Of a DNA stretch of 52,934 nt, positions 46,754-52,934 are shown in pieces. Position 1 is the first letter of the stretch, and every line of letters starts with the position of its first letter. Source of the stretch: Candidatus Pacearchaeota archaeon (GTDB lineage Archaea > Nanobdellota > Nanobdellia > Pacearchaeales > GW2011-AR1); contig JAFCDH010000001.1 in the NCBI GenBank assembly GCA_017609795.1, forward strand, positions 1-52,934, written 5' to 3'. The translations under genes were made by a program, and so were the position numbers. Below the pieces are notes generated by a model. That model was not told the origin of the DNA. It saw only the letters and a program-made list of their open reading frames with translations, and made no database searches.

Positions 46754-47749
46754 TTAAAACATTTTATTTAATTCTTTATAAATCTCTTCTGAAGTAAATT
46801 TAACTATCCTTTTTCTTCCACCACCCCTTCCAAGATTTTTATGATAAGTTTCTATTACAGAATATTTTTCAAAAGTATTTAATAATTGAGAAATCCTAGC
46901 CTTAGAATAAAATTTCATTTTCTTTTCCAGATTCTCTGCAGTGGTTTCATTTTTCCAATCACAAGACCCTATAATATATCTTAAAAATTCTCTTTCTGTT
47001 TCATTAATATCATTAACAAAATCAAACCAATCTTGTTTTAACATTTGTTTATAAACATTGTCTATAAAGCTATGGGTAAAATTTCTTTTTTGAATACATT
47101 TAAGGGCTATATGGATTAATACTCTTGCAGAACCTTGCTGTCCTGCTATTGCAGAAATATAATTTAAAACCCCATCCTCAATCTTAGGTATCTTTGTTTT
47201 TATTTGTTTAATCCTTGAAATTAAAATATCTTTTAATTCTATAGAATTATAAGCAGGAAGACTTACTTTTTCAAAAAACAAAGTCTTTCTAGCATCTACA
47301 GGCATCTCAGAAATTATATTTCTTTTCATTGTTATAATAATTATTGGAATCATTGTGTTTCTATAAATTGTATTTAAATTATTAAACAATTGATTGACCC
47401 TGCTTATTTTATCTATCTCATCTATAATTAAAATGATTGGTTCTTCCTTAATCTTTTCTATTGTTCTTTTTAATAATTCCTCATTAGTTTTTATATTAAA
47501 ATTAAAGATTTTTTTTAAGGTCTTGTAAGGTGTTTGTGTTTCTAAACCAGAAACATAAATTGCATTATCTTGTTCTTCCAAAATCTTTTTTATAATGGTT
47601 GTTTTTCCACTCCCTGTAACACCTAATATTGCTAAATTAGTCCCACATTTATATTCTTTAAAATTAATAAAAACCTCCCTTATAACCTTCATTTGTTTGT
47701 CTCTATGTAAAATTTCTTTGGGTATATAAAAGTCTGATAATTCTAACAT
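46754..47749 (-). CDS. orc1/cdc6: Orc1/Cdc6 replication initiator
   Basis: 331 residues, AAA+ family. Walker A GVTGSGKT (43-50), Walker B LIIDEID (about 107-113), sensor region (IIIITMKRN, about 134-142) and a C-terminal winged helix (about 250-325, SKARISQLLNTFEKYSVIET). It binds origin repeats and loads the MCM helicase. It reads away from the repeat-rich region 47750-48078, the usual archaeal arrangement. TATA box 47771-47778 (TTTATAAA), about 26 nt before ATG, so the message is leaderless. Confidence 0.85.
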   Translation of the reverse strand: MLELSDFYIPKEILHRDKQMKVIREVFINFKEYKCGTNLAILGVTGSGKTTIIKKILEEQDNAIYVSGLETQTPYKTLKKIFNFNIKTNEELLKRTIEKIKEEPIILIIDEIDKISRVNQLFNNLNTIYRNTMIPIIIITMKRNIISEMPVDARKTLFFEKVSLPAYNSIELKDILISRIKQIKTKIPKIEDGVLNYISAIAGQQGSARVLIHIALKCIQKRNFTHSFIDNVYKQMLKQDWFDFVNDINETEREFLRYIIGSCDWKNETTAENLEKKMKFYSKARISQLLNTFEKYSVIETYHKNLGRGGGRKRIVKFTSEEIYKELNKMF

Positions 47750-48078
47750 TAAACATTTAAAACACCAGAGTTTATAAATGTTTTGTTTAATTATTTAAGT
47801 GTTTTACTATTCTTAAGTGTTTACATAAAATAATCATACGCGCGTGATTTAAGTGTTTGTGTTTCTAAGAAGAGTCAATCAACTCCCCTTAACACTTAAA
47901 TCACTCCCCTTAACACTTAAATCACGACATTTAAGTGTTCTTTATTATTATATTTGTTTATAAATTTTTATATTATATATTATATATATTGGAATTCCAA
48001 AATCAAAAAGTGTCGAATATAATAGTTAGTTATGGTGAATTAACAAGAACACTTAAATCACGCGCACGTAATTTTTCT
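47750..48078. other. Candidate replication origin
   Basis: No gene. Six copies of the element TTTAAGTGTT or its complement AACACTTAAA lie at 47794, 47812, 47848, 47891, 47912, 47930 and 48048 (the 47812 copy is CTTAAGTGTT). The long forms GCGCGTGATTTAAGTGTT (47840-47857) and AACACTTAAATCACGCGC (48048-48065) are exact inverted repeats. Between them is an AT-only run (about 47941-47990, TTTTTATATTATATATTATA), suitable for unwinding. A 21-bp tandem pair (47882-47925) includes ACTCCCCTT. Fits an ORB-DUE origin next to orc1. Confidence 0.75.
47771..47778 (-). promoter_or_regulatory. TATA box of orc1
   Basis: TTTATAAA centred about 26 nt upstream of the orc1 ATG. The adjoining TTTAAGTGTT copies could let the initiator regulate itself. 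Confidence 0.5.
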
Positions 48079-48300
48079 TTAAATTTCAGCTTTCATACAA
48101 ATAATTCCAAATTCTTTCTTAAAATCATTTTCAATTTCTTCATCTGATTTTTTCTTATCCATTAATTTTAGAACAAATTTTCTTAAATATCTTATCATAT
48201 TATCTAATTTTTCATTTGCTTCATAATTAGTCAATCCTGATTGTTTATACTTCCAAAACAACATTTGCTTTTCTTCACCCTTTAAACTAAAACATGGCAT
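48079..48300 (-). CDS. Small helical protein
   Basis: 73 residues, charged and helical, possibly starting at Met1 or Met13 (MLFWKYKQSGL). Lies on the far side of the origin and reads toward it. Not recognised. Confidence 0.5.
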   Translation of the reverse strand: MPCFSLKGEEKQMLFWKYKQSGLTNYEANEKLDNMIRYLRKFVLKLMDKKKSDEEIENDFKKEFGIICMKAEI

Positions 48301-48391
48301 CTTCCCCTTTTTGTATTTTACTTAATATTTCTAAACACCCCCCATTTAAATAACTTTTGTTAATGGTTAATGTTAGTTTATTTAAATGACA

Positions 48392-48437
48392 AAAACAGTC
48401 CGAAAAGTTATTAATATCTGAAAACTGTCCGAATAGT
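48392..48437. repeat. Two copies of a 17-bp CGGAC repeat
   Basis: AAAACAGTCCGAAAAGT (48392-48408) and AAAACTGTCCGAATAGT (48421-48437), two mismatches, period 29 bp. The second covers the end of the transposase fragment's frame. May be insertion-element end or a pre-existing site that was hit. Confidence 0.6.
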
Positions 48438-48857
48438 CATTCTTTCTCCAAACCAAGTAGAATCTACAATTAAAGTATCTTCATTATCATTAAAAAACAA
48501 AGCAGAGATTTGTATTAATTTTTCTATAATAAATTTTGTGCTTTCATCATTATTTAATGTGCTTCTTGGAGGAACATAGCTAATTAATCCTTGCTCAAAC
48601 ATCCATTTTAAATCTGTCTGAGTTCTTCTGTAACTCATTCCATTATAAGACATCATACAAAGAGACTTTATTATATCTTTAAAATTTGATTTTGGTCTGC
48701 CAGTTATTTGTAATCGTTCAAAATTGAGGGGTTCGATAAAATCGCATAGATTTTGGATAAAATTTTGTTTTTCAGTTTCAAGAGTTAAAGTATTCTTCTG
48801 CAAAGCTATAACTGAATCTTGTTTCTGATGAATACTTAATTTTGTTTGAAGTTCCAT
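48411..48857 (-). pseudogene. Transposase, N-terminal fragment
   Basis: 148 residues. The N-terminal region of a DDE transposase (GRPKSNFKDIIKSLCMMSYN, GLISYVPPRSTLN, DTLIVDSTWFGERM) stops soon after the first catalytic Asp, where family members continue for 200 or more residues. The frame ends at the CGGAC repeat, so the rest has been lost. Its promoter (TATTTAAA at 48879-48886, i.e. TTTAAATA on this strand, about 26 nt before ATG) is intact and sits in the palindrome array shared with the divergent operon. Confidence 0.65.
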
Positions 48858-48864
48858 ATAACTA

Positions 48865-48949
48865 TTGGTACCAACTACTATTTAAACTTATTGGTACCAA
48901 AACATATATATTCGTTGGTACCACAATATTTATATACTCTTGGTACCAA
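48865..48949. promoter_or_regulatory. Divergent promoter with four TTGGTACCAA operators
   Basis: Palindrome TTGGTACCAA at 48865-48874, 48891-48900 and 48940-48949, and TTGGTACCAC at 48915-48924. The leftward TATA (48879-48886) sits between copies 1 and 2, the rightward TATA (TTTATATA, 48929-48936) between copies 3 and 4, with 3-4 nt gaps. A bound dimer at each site would block TBP on both sides. The rightward gene starts with an AbrB-like DNA-binding domain, the obvious candidate regulator. Confidence 0.7.
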
Positions 48950-48958
48950 TTAATAAGA

Positions 48959-49780
48959 ATGAGGCTTCAAAAACATAAGGTTAGAAAAAGTGGTGATAAA
49001 GAATATTACAAATGGGTTCTTGTTGTGCCACCCAATAGAATTGAACAACTTGGATGGAAAGAAGGAATTGAGTTGAAAGATGAAGTTAAAGGAGAATCTC
49101 TTTGCATACAACCTCTTTCTAAAGAAGAATTAAAAGGAATCCAGGAAAAACCTTTATACGATGATTTCAAGAAATCAATAAAGACCATCTTAGAGAGACA
49201 TCCAAAAGGATTAACTTGGACACAGATAAGAGACAAATTAAACTTTCCACAAAAATATCCAAACAATCAATGGGTAAAGAAGTTAGAAAAGGATATTGGA
49301 TTAAAGAGAATTAAAACTGGTGGAGATTTGTTCTGGAGCTCAGAAAATGAAACGATTTACACAATAGGTTATGAAGGATATACTATTGAGAAATTTATTA
49401 AAAAATTAAGAGACAGCAACATTCAGCAATTAATAGACGTAAGAGAGATTGCTCTTAGTAGAAAAAATGGATTTTCAAAAACAATTTTAAGTAAAAGTTT
49501 GAAAGATGCTGGAATAAAATATAAACACATTCCAGAACTTGGTTCTCCAAAGCAAGTAAGGCACCAGTTACATAAAGACTTAGATTATGAAAAATTCTTT
49601 AAGGAATATAAACAACATATCAATGACCCAGACATTTTAGATAATATCTCAGATATAGAAGGAAGGGCGAGAAGGAAAAAAACAGTTCTATTATGTTATG
49701 AAAGGGATTATAAAATATGCCATAGAAGCATCATAGCAGAAGAGCTTAAGAGAAGGGGGTGGAAGGTTAATCATCTATAA
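48959..49780 (+). CDS. AbrB domain, winged helix and DUF488 fusion
   Basis: 273 residues from ATG 48959, placed about 26 nt after the TATA box. The frame is open further upstream but runs through the operators. Residues 5-55 (KVRKSGDKEYYKWVLVVPPN...GWKEGIEL) look like a SpoVT/AbrB swapped-hairpin domain. About 65-120 is a winged helix (HPKGLTWTQIRDKL). About 132-273 is DUF488: YTIGYEGYTIEKF, QLIDVRE, YKHIPELGSP and VLLCYERDYKICHRSIIAEEL. DUF488 has no settled function; the Cys/His and Arg residues suggest an active or metal site. Likely represses its own operon. Confidence 0.7.
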   Translation: MRLQKHKVRKSGDKEYYKWVLVVPPNRIEQLGWKEGIELKDEVKGESLCIQPLSKEELKGIQEKPLYDDFKKSIKTILERHPKGLTWTQIRDKLNFPQKYPNNQWVKKLEKDIGLKRIKTGGDLFWSSENETIYTIGYEGYTIEKFIKKLRDSNIQQLIDVREIALSRKNGFSKTILSKSLKDAGIKYKHIPELGSPKQVRHQLHKDLDYEKFFKEYKQHINDPDILDNISDIEGRARRKKTVLLCYERDYKICHRSIIAEELKRRGWKVNHL

Positions 49781-49781
49781 A

Positions 49782-50537
49782 ATGGTATTATTAAAGAATT
49801 TAATAGTTATAGGTCAAGGAGCTCCAAACCAATTAAAAGATGGGAGACAATCGGTTTGTGTTTGTGCTTGTAAATTAGATAGCAAGGAATTGATAAGAAT
49901 ATATCCCGTCCCAATTGGTTGGTTAAGAAAATGGGATATTTTTGACGCAGAAGTTGAAAAAAATCCAAGAGACCATAGGGAAAATACCTGGAAAATAAAA
50001 AATTCTAAACAAGATTGGAAGAAAATTTATAAATGGATAGACAGAAAAGAGGAAAAGTATCCAGATAAAAATAAGGAGGGATTAATAAAATCAATTGGAT
50101 TTAGTGTATTAAGCGATTTGATTGATAACAAGAAGAGTTTTGGCATCATAAAGCCCAAGATAGAAAATTTCGAGCTTGAACAAAAAAATAAAAGCACCTC
50201 AAAACAATTAACACTAAATTTTGGAGATGAACAGGACTTAGATGAGCCATTCACAATTATTAATCAGAAAGACTATAAATTTAAACCATATGTAGCTTAT
50301 AAATGTGCAGGAAACTGTAAATGTAAAAAGAAAGTACACAGACAAAGCATTTCAGAATGGGGATGTTATGAATTTATGAGGAAAAATCCTGGAAAAGAAG
50401 AACAGCTAAAAGATAACCTTAGATTATTTGACCCTGAGTGGAATGTCTATCTTTTAGTCGGAAATATTCATAAAGCACCACAAACATATATTATCATTGA
50501 TATTTTAAGATTTAAAAAGAAGGAGTTTAAAAAATGA
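49782..50537 (+). CDS. Hypothetical protein of the DUF488/methyltransferase operon
   Basis: 251 residues, soluble. N-terminal strand pattern (NLIVIGQGAPNQLKDGRQSV then CVCACKL...IRIYPVPIGWL) and a second strand-rich half with a Cys cluster (CAGNCKCKKKVH) near 176-187. The C-terminus (WNVYLLVGNIHKAPQTYIII) resembles the closing strands of a beta-barrel. I suspect a duplicated OB-like fold but cannot show it. Starts 1 nt after the DUF488 stop and overlaps the nuclease start, so one operon. Confidence 0.5.
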   Translation: MVLLKNLIVIGQGAPNQLKDGRQSVCVCACKLDSKELIRIYPVPIGWLRKWDIFDAEVEKNPRDHRENTWKIKNSKQDWKKIYKWIDRKEEKYPDKNKEGLIKSIGFSVLSDLIDNKKSFGIIKPKIENFELEQKNKSTSKQLTLNFGDEQDLDEPFTIINQKDYKFKPYVAYKCAGNCKCKKKVHRQSISEWGCYEFMRKNPGKEEQLKDNLRLFDPEWNVYLLVGNIHKAPQTYIIIDILRFKKKEFKK

Positions 50538-51205
50538 ATTTTAAACTTTCTCCTTCTACTCTTAATATTATGCAAGAATGTCCAAGATGTTTCTGTCTCT
50601 CTCAACATAATGTCTGGAAAAGACCACCATCAATTTTTCCATCACTCCCCTCTGGGATGGATAGAATCCTAAAAACACATTTTGATAAATTCAGAGATAA
50701 AGGCGAGCTTCCACCAGAACTTTGTGATAATTCTCATTGCAAGAACATTGATAATTCTCATTGCAAGAACATGAAACTATTTGATGATGTAGAGAAAATG
50801 AAAGTTTGGCAATCAAATTTTAAAGGTATAAGTTGGACAGATAAAAATGGAAACAAATTACATGGAGCTGTAGATAATATTTTAGTAAAAGGAAAGAAGC
50901 TTATTGTTTTAGATTACAAGACAAGAGGTTATGCTCTTAAGGAAGATACAGCAGAACATTATAGATTACAACAAAATATTTACAATTTCTTGTTAAGAAA
51001 AAACGACTATCAAACAGAAGATTATTTTTTCTTGTTATTTTATGTTCCAAAAGAGGTTATGCCAACAGGAGAAGTTATATTTGATACAGAATTAGTCAAG
51101 ATGAAAGTAGATGTTTCTCAGGCAGAGAAGACTTGGAAAAAAGCACTAAAACTTTTAAACTCTGATTGTCCAACTAAATCATGCGAATGGTGTGAAGGAA
51201 GATGA
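50534..51205 (+). CDS. Cas4/RecB-like PD-(D/E)XK nuclease
   Basis: 223 residues. N-terminal LSPSTLNIMQECPRCFC (Cys16, Cys19, Cys21), core GAVDNILVKGKKLIVLDYKT (Asp, then D-x-K), LQQNIYNFLL (Q-x3-Y motif) and C-terminal CPTKSCEWC. This Cys arrangement is that of Cas4-like nucleases with an iron-sulfur cluster. No cas1/cas2 or repeat array is nearby, so a CRISPR role is not supported. A 24-bp in-frame tandem duplication (50726-50772) gives DNSHCKNI twice. Coupled to the methyltransferase by ATGA. Confidence 0.75.
   Translation: MNFKLSPSTLNIMQECPRCFCLSQHNVWKRPPSIFPSLPSGMDRILKTHFDKFRDKGELPPELCDNSHCKNIDNSHCKNMKLFDDVEKMKVWQSNFKGISWTDKNGNKLHGAVDNILVKGKKLIVLDYKTRGYALKEDTAEHYRLQQNIYNFLLRKNDYQTEDYFFLLFYVPKEVMPTGEVIFDTELVKMKVDVSQAEKTWKKALKLLNSDCPTKSCEWCEGR
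50726..50772 (+). repeat. 24-bp in-frame tandem duplication
   Basis: The unit begins GATAATTCTCATTGCAAGAA; copies at 50726-50749 and 50750-50772 are identical over 23 bases. It adds eight residues (DNSHCKNI) with an extra Cys and His in a loop of the nuclease. Perfect identity suggests it is recent. Confidence 0.8.
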
Positions 51206-52934
51206 AAAAAGCAAAGAAAAAAACAACGAAGAAGACTAAGAAAAAGCAAAAGAAAGAATCTATTAAATTAGGAGAGTATATTAGGGAATCCAAAAAAGAG
51301 ATTAAGAAAGATGAAGTAGAAATAAATGTTGAGATTCCTAAACAAGTAGAGTTCTTTAAAACCCCTGTAAGATTTGGAAACATCCCTGTTGACACTCTTC
51401 CTCTTGGGTGTGATGAAAAGGAACAATACAGAAAACTATATCCAAAGGTTTCTCTTCCTTTCCAGATTGTTGAAAGAGTTACATTAGGACATCCAAAATT
51501 AGAAGCAAACAAATTAATCTTTGGAGATAATTTACATTTAATGAGGATGTTGCCTTCTAATTCAATTGACCTCATTTATATTGACCCCCCATTTTTTTCT
51601 GGTAGAAATTATAATGTGGTTTTCGGAGATTCAAATGAAGTTAGAAGTTTTACAGATATATGGGAAGGTGGAATGCCTGGTTATTTAACTTGGTTAAATG
51701 CAAGATTATTAGAGATGAAGAGGTTACTGAAACCTACGGGTTCTATTTTGGTTCATTTAGACCATCATGCAGGGCATTATGTTAAGGTTGAGATGGATAA
51801 AATTTTTGGTTATGAAAATTTCCGAAATGAAATAGTTTGGCATTACTTTATGGGTGGGAAAGCATCTACTTTTTTTGGTAGGAAACATGATGTTATTTTA
51901 TGGTATTCTAAAGGAAAGGAATGGAGTTTTAATAAAATGCAAAAGAAGAGAAGATTGGACTTTAAGCCATCTCTTCCCGCAAAATCTTCAACAGGGAAAA
52001 AGATAGAAGATAAAACTGGAAAAGATGAATTTGGATATTATAGTATTGTTTCTATGGATGATGTGTGGGATATAAGAGGAGTATTTAATATGGGAAAAGA
52101 ATATATGGGCTATCCTACACAGAAGCCTGAAGAATTACTAAAAAGATTTTTAGAAGCATTATCCAAACCAGGAGACGTAGTAGCAGATTTCTTTTGTGGG
52201 GGAGGAACAACTCCTGCAGTTGCTCAGAAGTTAGGAAGAAGATGGATTGCTTCGGACATCTCAAAGATTGCTGTTTCTGTTACAAGAGATAGATTATTAA
52301 GAGATATTTTAGGAGATGATGGAAAAACAGTTCAACAATCAATAACAAAAGTTCCAGACATTGAGGTTTCTCACTGGGGAGTTTATGAAGTTCCAGAATT
52401 AATTAAAATGAATGAAGAGTCTTTTAGAAATTTTATTATCTCTGCTTATAACGGAAGATTATCAAGTATGGAAGGACTTATTCATGGATATAAACAATCT
52501 ATTCCCCTGTTTGTGGGGAGTCCATCTCAAGAAAAACCAATTACAGAAAAAGAAGTTGTTGCTTTTGCTAAAGAGATTGTTAAGAAAAGAGGACATCACT
52601 CTGGAACAATGATTTCTTGGGGATTCACGCCTGGAGCTCAAAAAGCCGCACAAGAACTTAAAGCACAGCATGCTTTGGCTATTGATTTTGTAAAAATAGA
52701 TTTGGTCAATATTGAATCAGAGAAGTTTAGAGAACATATTTCAAAGTACGGTGGAGAATATAAACAACTCCTTAAATTTATTCTTCCGCCACAAGTTAGA
52801 ATCTCTCATAAAAAAATTCAAGATACAAAATATGAATTTGATGTTTCAGAATCTGTTTCATTAAATCCAGAAGGAAGAATAATTAATGTTCAATGGGATT
52901 TTAGTTACAATGGAGAAAGATTCATTTCAACTCC
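51202..52934 (+). CDS. DNA methyltransferase, type III Mod-like (cut by window end)
   Basis: At least 577 residues; the frame is still open at the last base. A Lys-rich N-terminus (1-20) precedes motif IV DPPF at 128-131 (LIYIDPPFFSGRNYN) and, later, motif I DFFCGGGTT near 328-336. This is the motif order (IV before I) of beta-class N6-adenine/N4-cytosine enzymes such as Mod of type III and some type I-like systems. A restriction subunit would be expected beyond the window. It shares an ATGA overlap with the upstream nuclease. Confidence 0.8.
   Translation, partial: MKKAKKKTTKKTKKKQKKESIKLGEYIRESKKEIKKDEVEINVEIPKQVEFFKTPVRFGNIPVDTLPLGCDEKEQYRKLYPKVSLPFQIVERVTLGHPKLEANKLIFGDNLHLMRMLPSNSIDLIYIDPPFFSGRNYNVVFGDSNEVRSFTDIWEGGMPGYLTWLNARLLEMKRLLKPTGSILVHLDHHAGHYVKVEMDKIFGYENFRNEIVWHYFMGGKASTFFGRKHDVILWYSKGKEWSFNKMQKKRRLDFKPSLPAKSSTGKKIEDKTGKDEFGYYSIVSMDDVWDIRGVFNMGKEYMGYPTQKPEELLKRFLEALSKPGDVVADFFCGGGTTPAVAQKLGRRWIASDISKIAVSVTRDRLLRDILGDDGKTVQQSITKVPDIEVSHWGVYEVPELIKMNEESFRNFIISAYNGRLSSMEGLIHGYKQSIPLFVGSPSQEKPITEKEVVAFAKEIVKKRGHHSGTMISWGFTPGAQKAAQELKAQHALAIDFVKIDLVNIESEKFREHISKYGGEYKQLLKFILPPQVRISHKKIQDTKYEFDVSESVSLNPEGRIINVQWDFSYNGERFIST

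Noticed and set aside
47882..47925. Two 21-bp tandem repeats that might start a CRISPR array
   Set aside because: Only two abutting copies without spacers; the core is the same element found in both directions across the origin.
48842..48958. N-terminal extension of the DUF488 fusion to 48842
   Set aside because: The extension reads through all four palindromes and the TATA box and does not look like protein; ATG 48959 has the right promoter spacing.
50534..51205. Cas4-like gene as evidence of a CRISPR-Cas locus
   Set aside because: No cas1, cas2, effector or repeat array in the window; the neighbours point to a methyltransferase-linked system.

Overview
The window is AT-rich and gene-dense, with short tightly packed genes, many start/stop overlaps, TATA boxes about 26 nt upstream of several start codons, an Orc1/Cdc6 initiator, two Alba-family proteins and an archaeal-type (Ser-His-Asp) signal peptidase. 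It is therefore archaeal DNA. Several secreted proteins carry the Cys motifs 'CGNGxCExGE...CPSDC' and 'CTDEIDNDxDxxIDC' and a repeated N-S-H-x-A...Y-x-LCC motif. From memory these are common in surface proteins of DPANN archaea (Woesearchaeota/Pacearchaeota type). I infer an extrachromosomal element or virus of such a host; no database search was possible and neither end of the element is seen.

Layout. (1) 94-12033, plus strand: about fifty very small genes, including many CxxC zinc-ribbon proteins, one-pass membrane proteins, two homing-type nucleases, a SAM methyltransferase, a 30-residue piece that looks like the N-terminus of ribosomal protein uL24, and a GC-rich island (6907-7117) holding a tRNA-like RNA and further hairpins. 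Short identical sequences recur at gene junctions, as if genes had been shuffled as cassettes. (2) 12081-35982, minus strand: a 24-kb block of secreted and membrane proteins: an S74-type self-cleaving fibre, a 1269-residue beta-helix/Ig surface protein, a spike on a 14-residue-repeat coiled-coil stalk, Cys-rich ectodomains, about a dozen 60-160-residue multi-pass proteins, a Sec11-like signal peptidase and a CPBP-type protease. (3) 36249-41179, plus strand: an RHH regulator, a HerA/FtsK/VirB4-type ATPase, membrane proteins and an Alba-like protein. (4) 41164-47749, minus strand: a 2-hydroxyacyl-CoA dehydratase-type activase pair, more secreted proteins, Alba, an HNH nuclease and Orc1/Cdc6.

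(5) 47750-48078 is a strong candidate replication origin. It holds six copies of an AACACTTAAAT element, the outermost long pair forming an exact 18-bp inverted repeat around an AT-only stretch. (6) 48411-52934: a transposase fragment diverges from an operon encoding an AbrB-wHTH-DUF488 fusion, an unrecognised protein, a Cas4/RecB-like nuclease and a DNA methyltransferase (cut by the window edge). The divergent promoter carries four TTGGTACCAA palindromes, arranged so that each of two TATA boxes sits between a pair. This looks like an autoregulated restriction or defence module.

Reading the parts together: replication by Orc1, chromatin by Alba, a mobile small-gene region, and a large membrane-protein factory with its own processing proteases and a DNA-translocase-type ATPase. 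The best fit is a membrane-enveloped (spindle-like or pleomorphic) archaeal virus, or alternatively a conjugative plasmid with a cell-surface apparatus. No tailed-virus terminase, portal or HK97 capsid gene was recognised.
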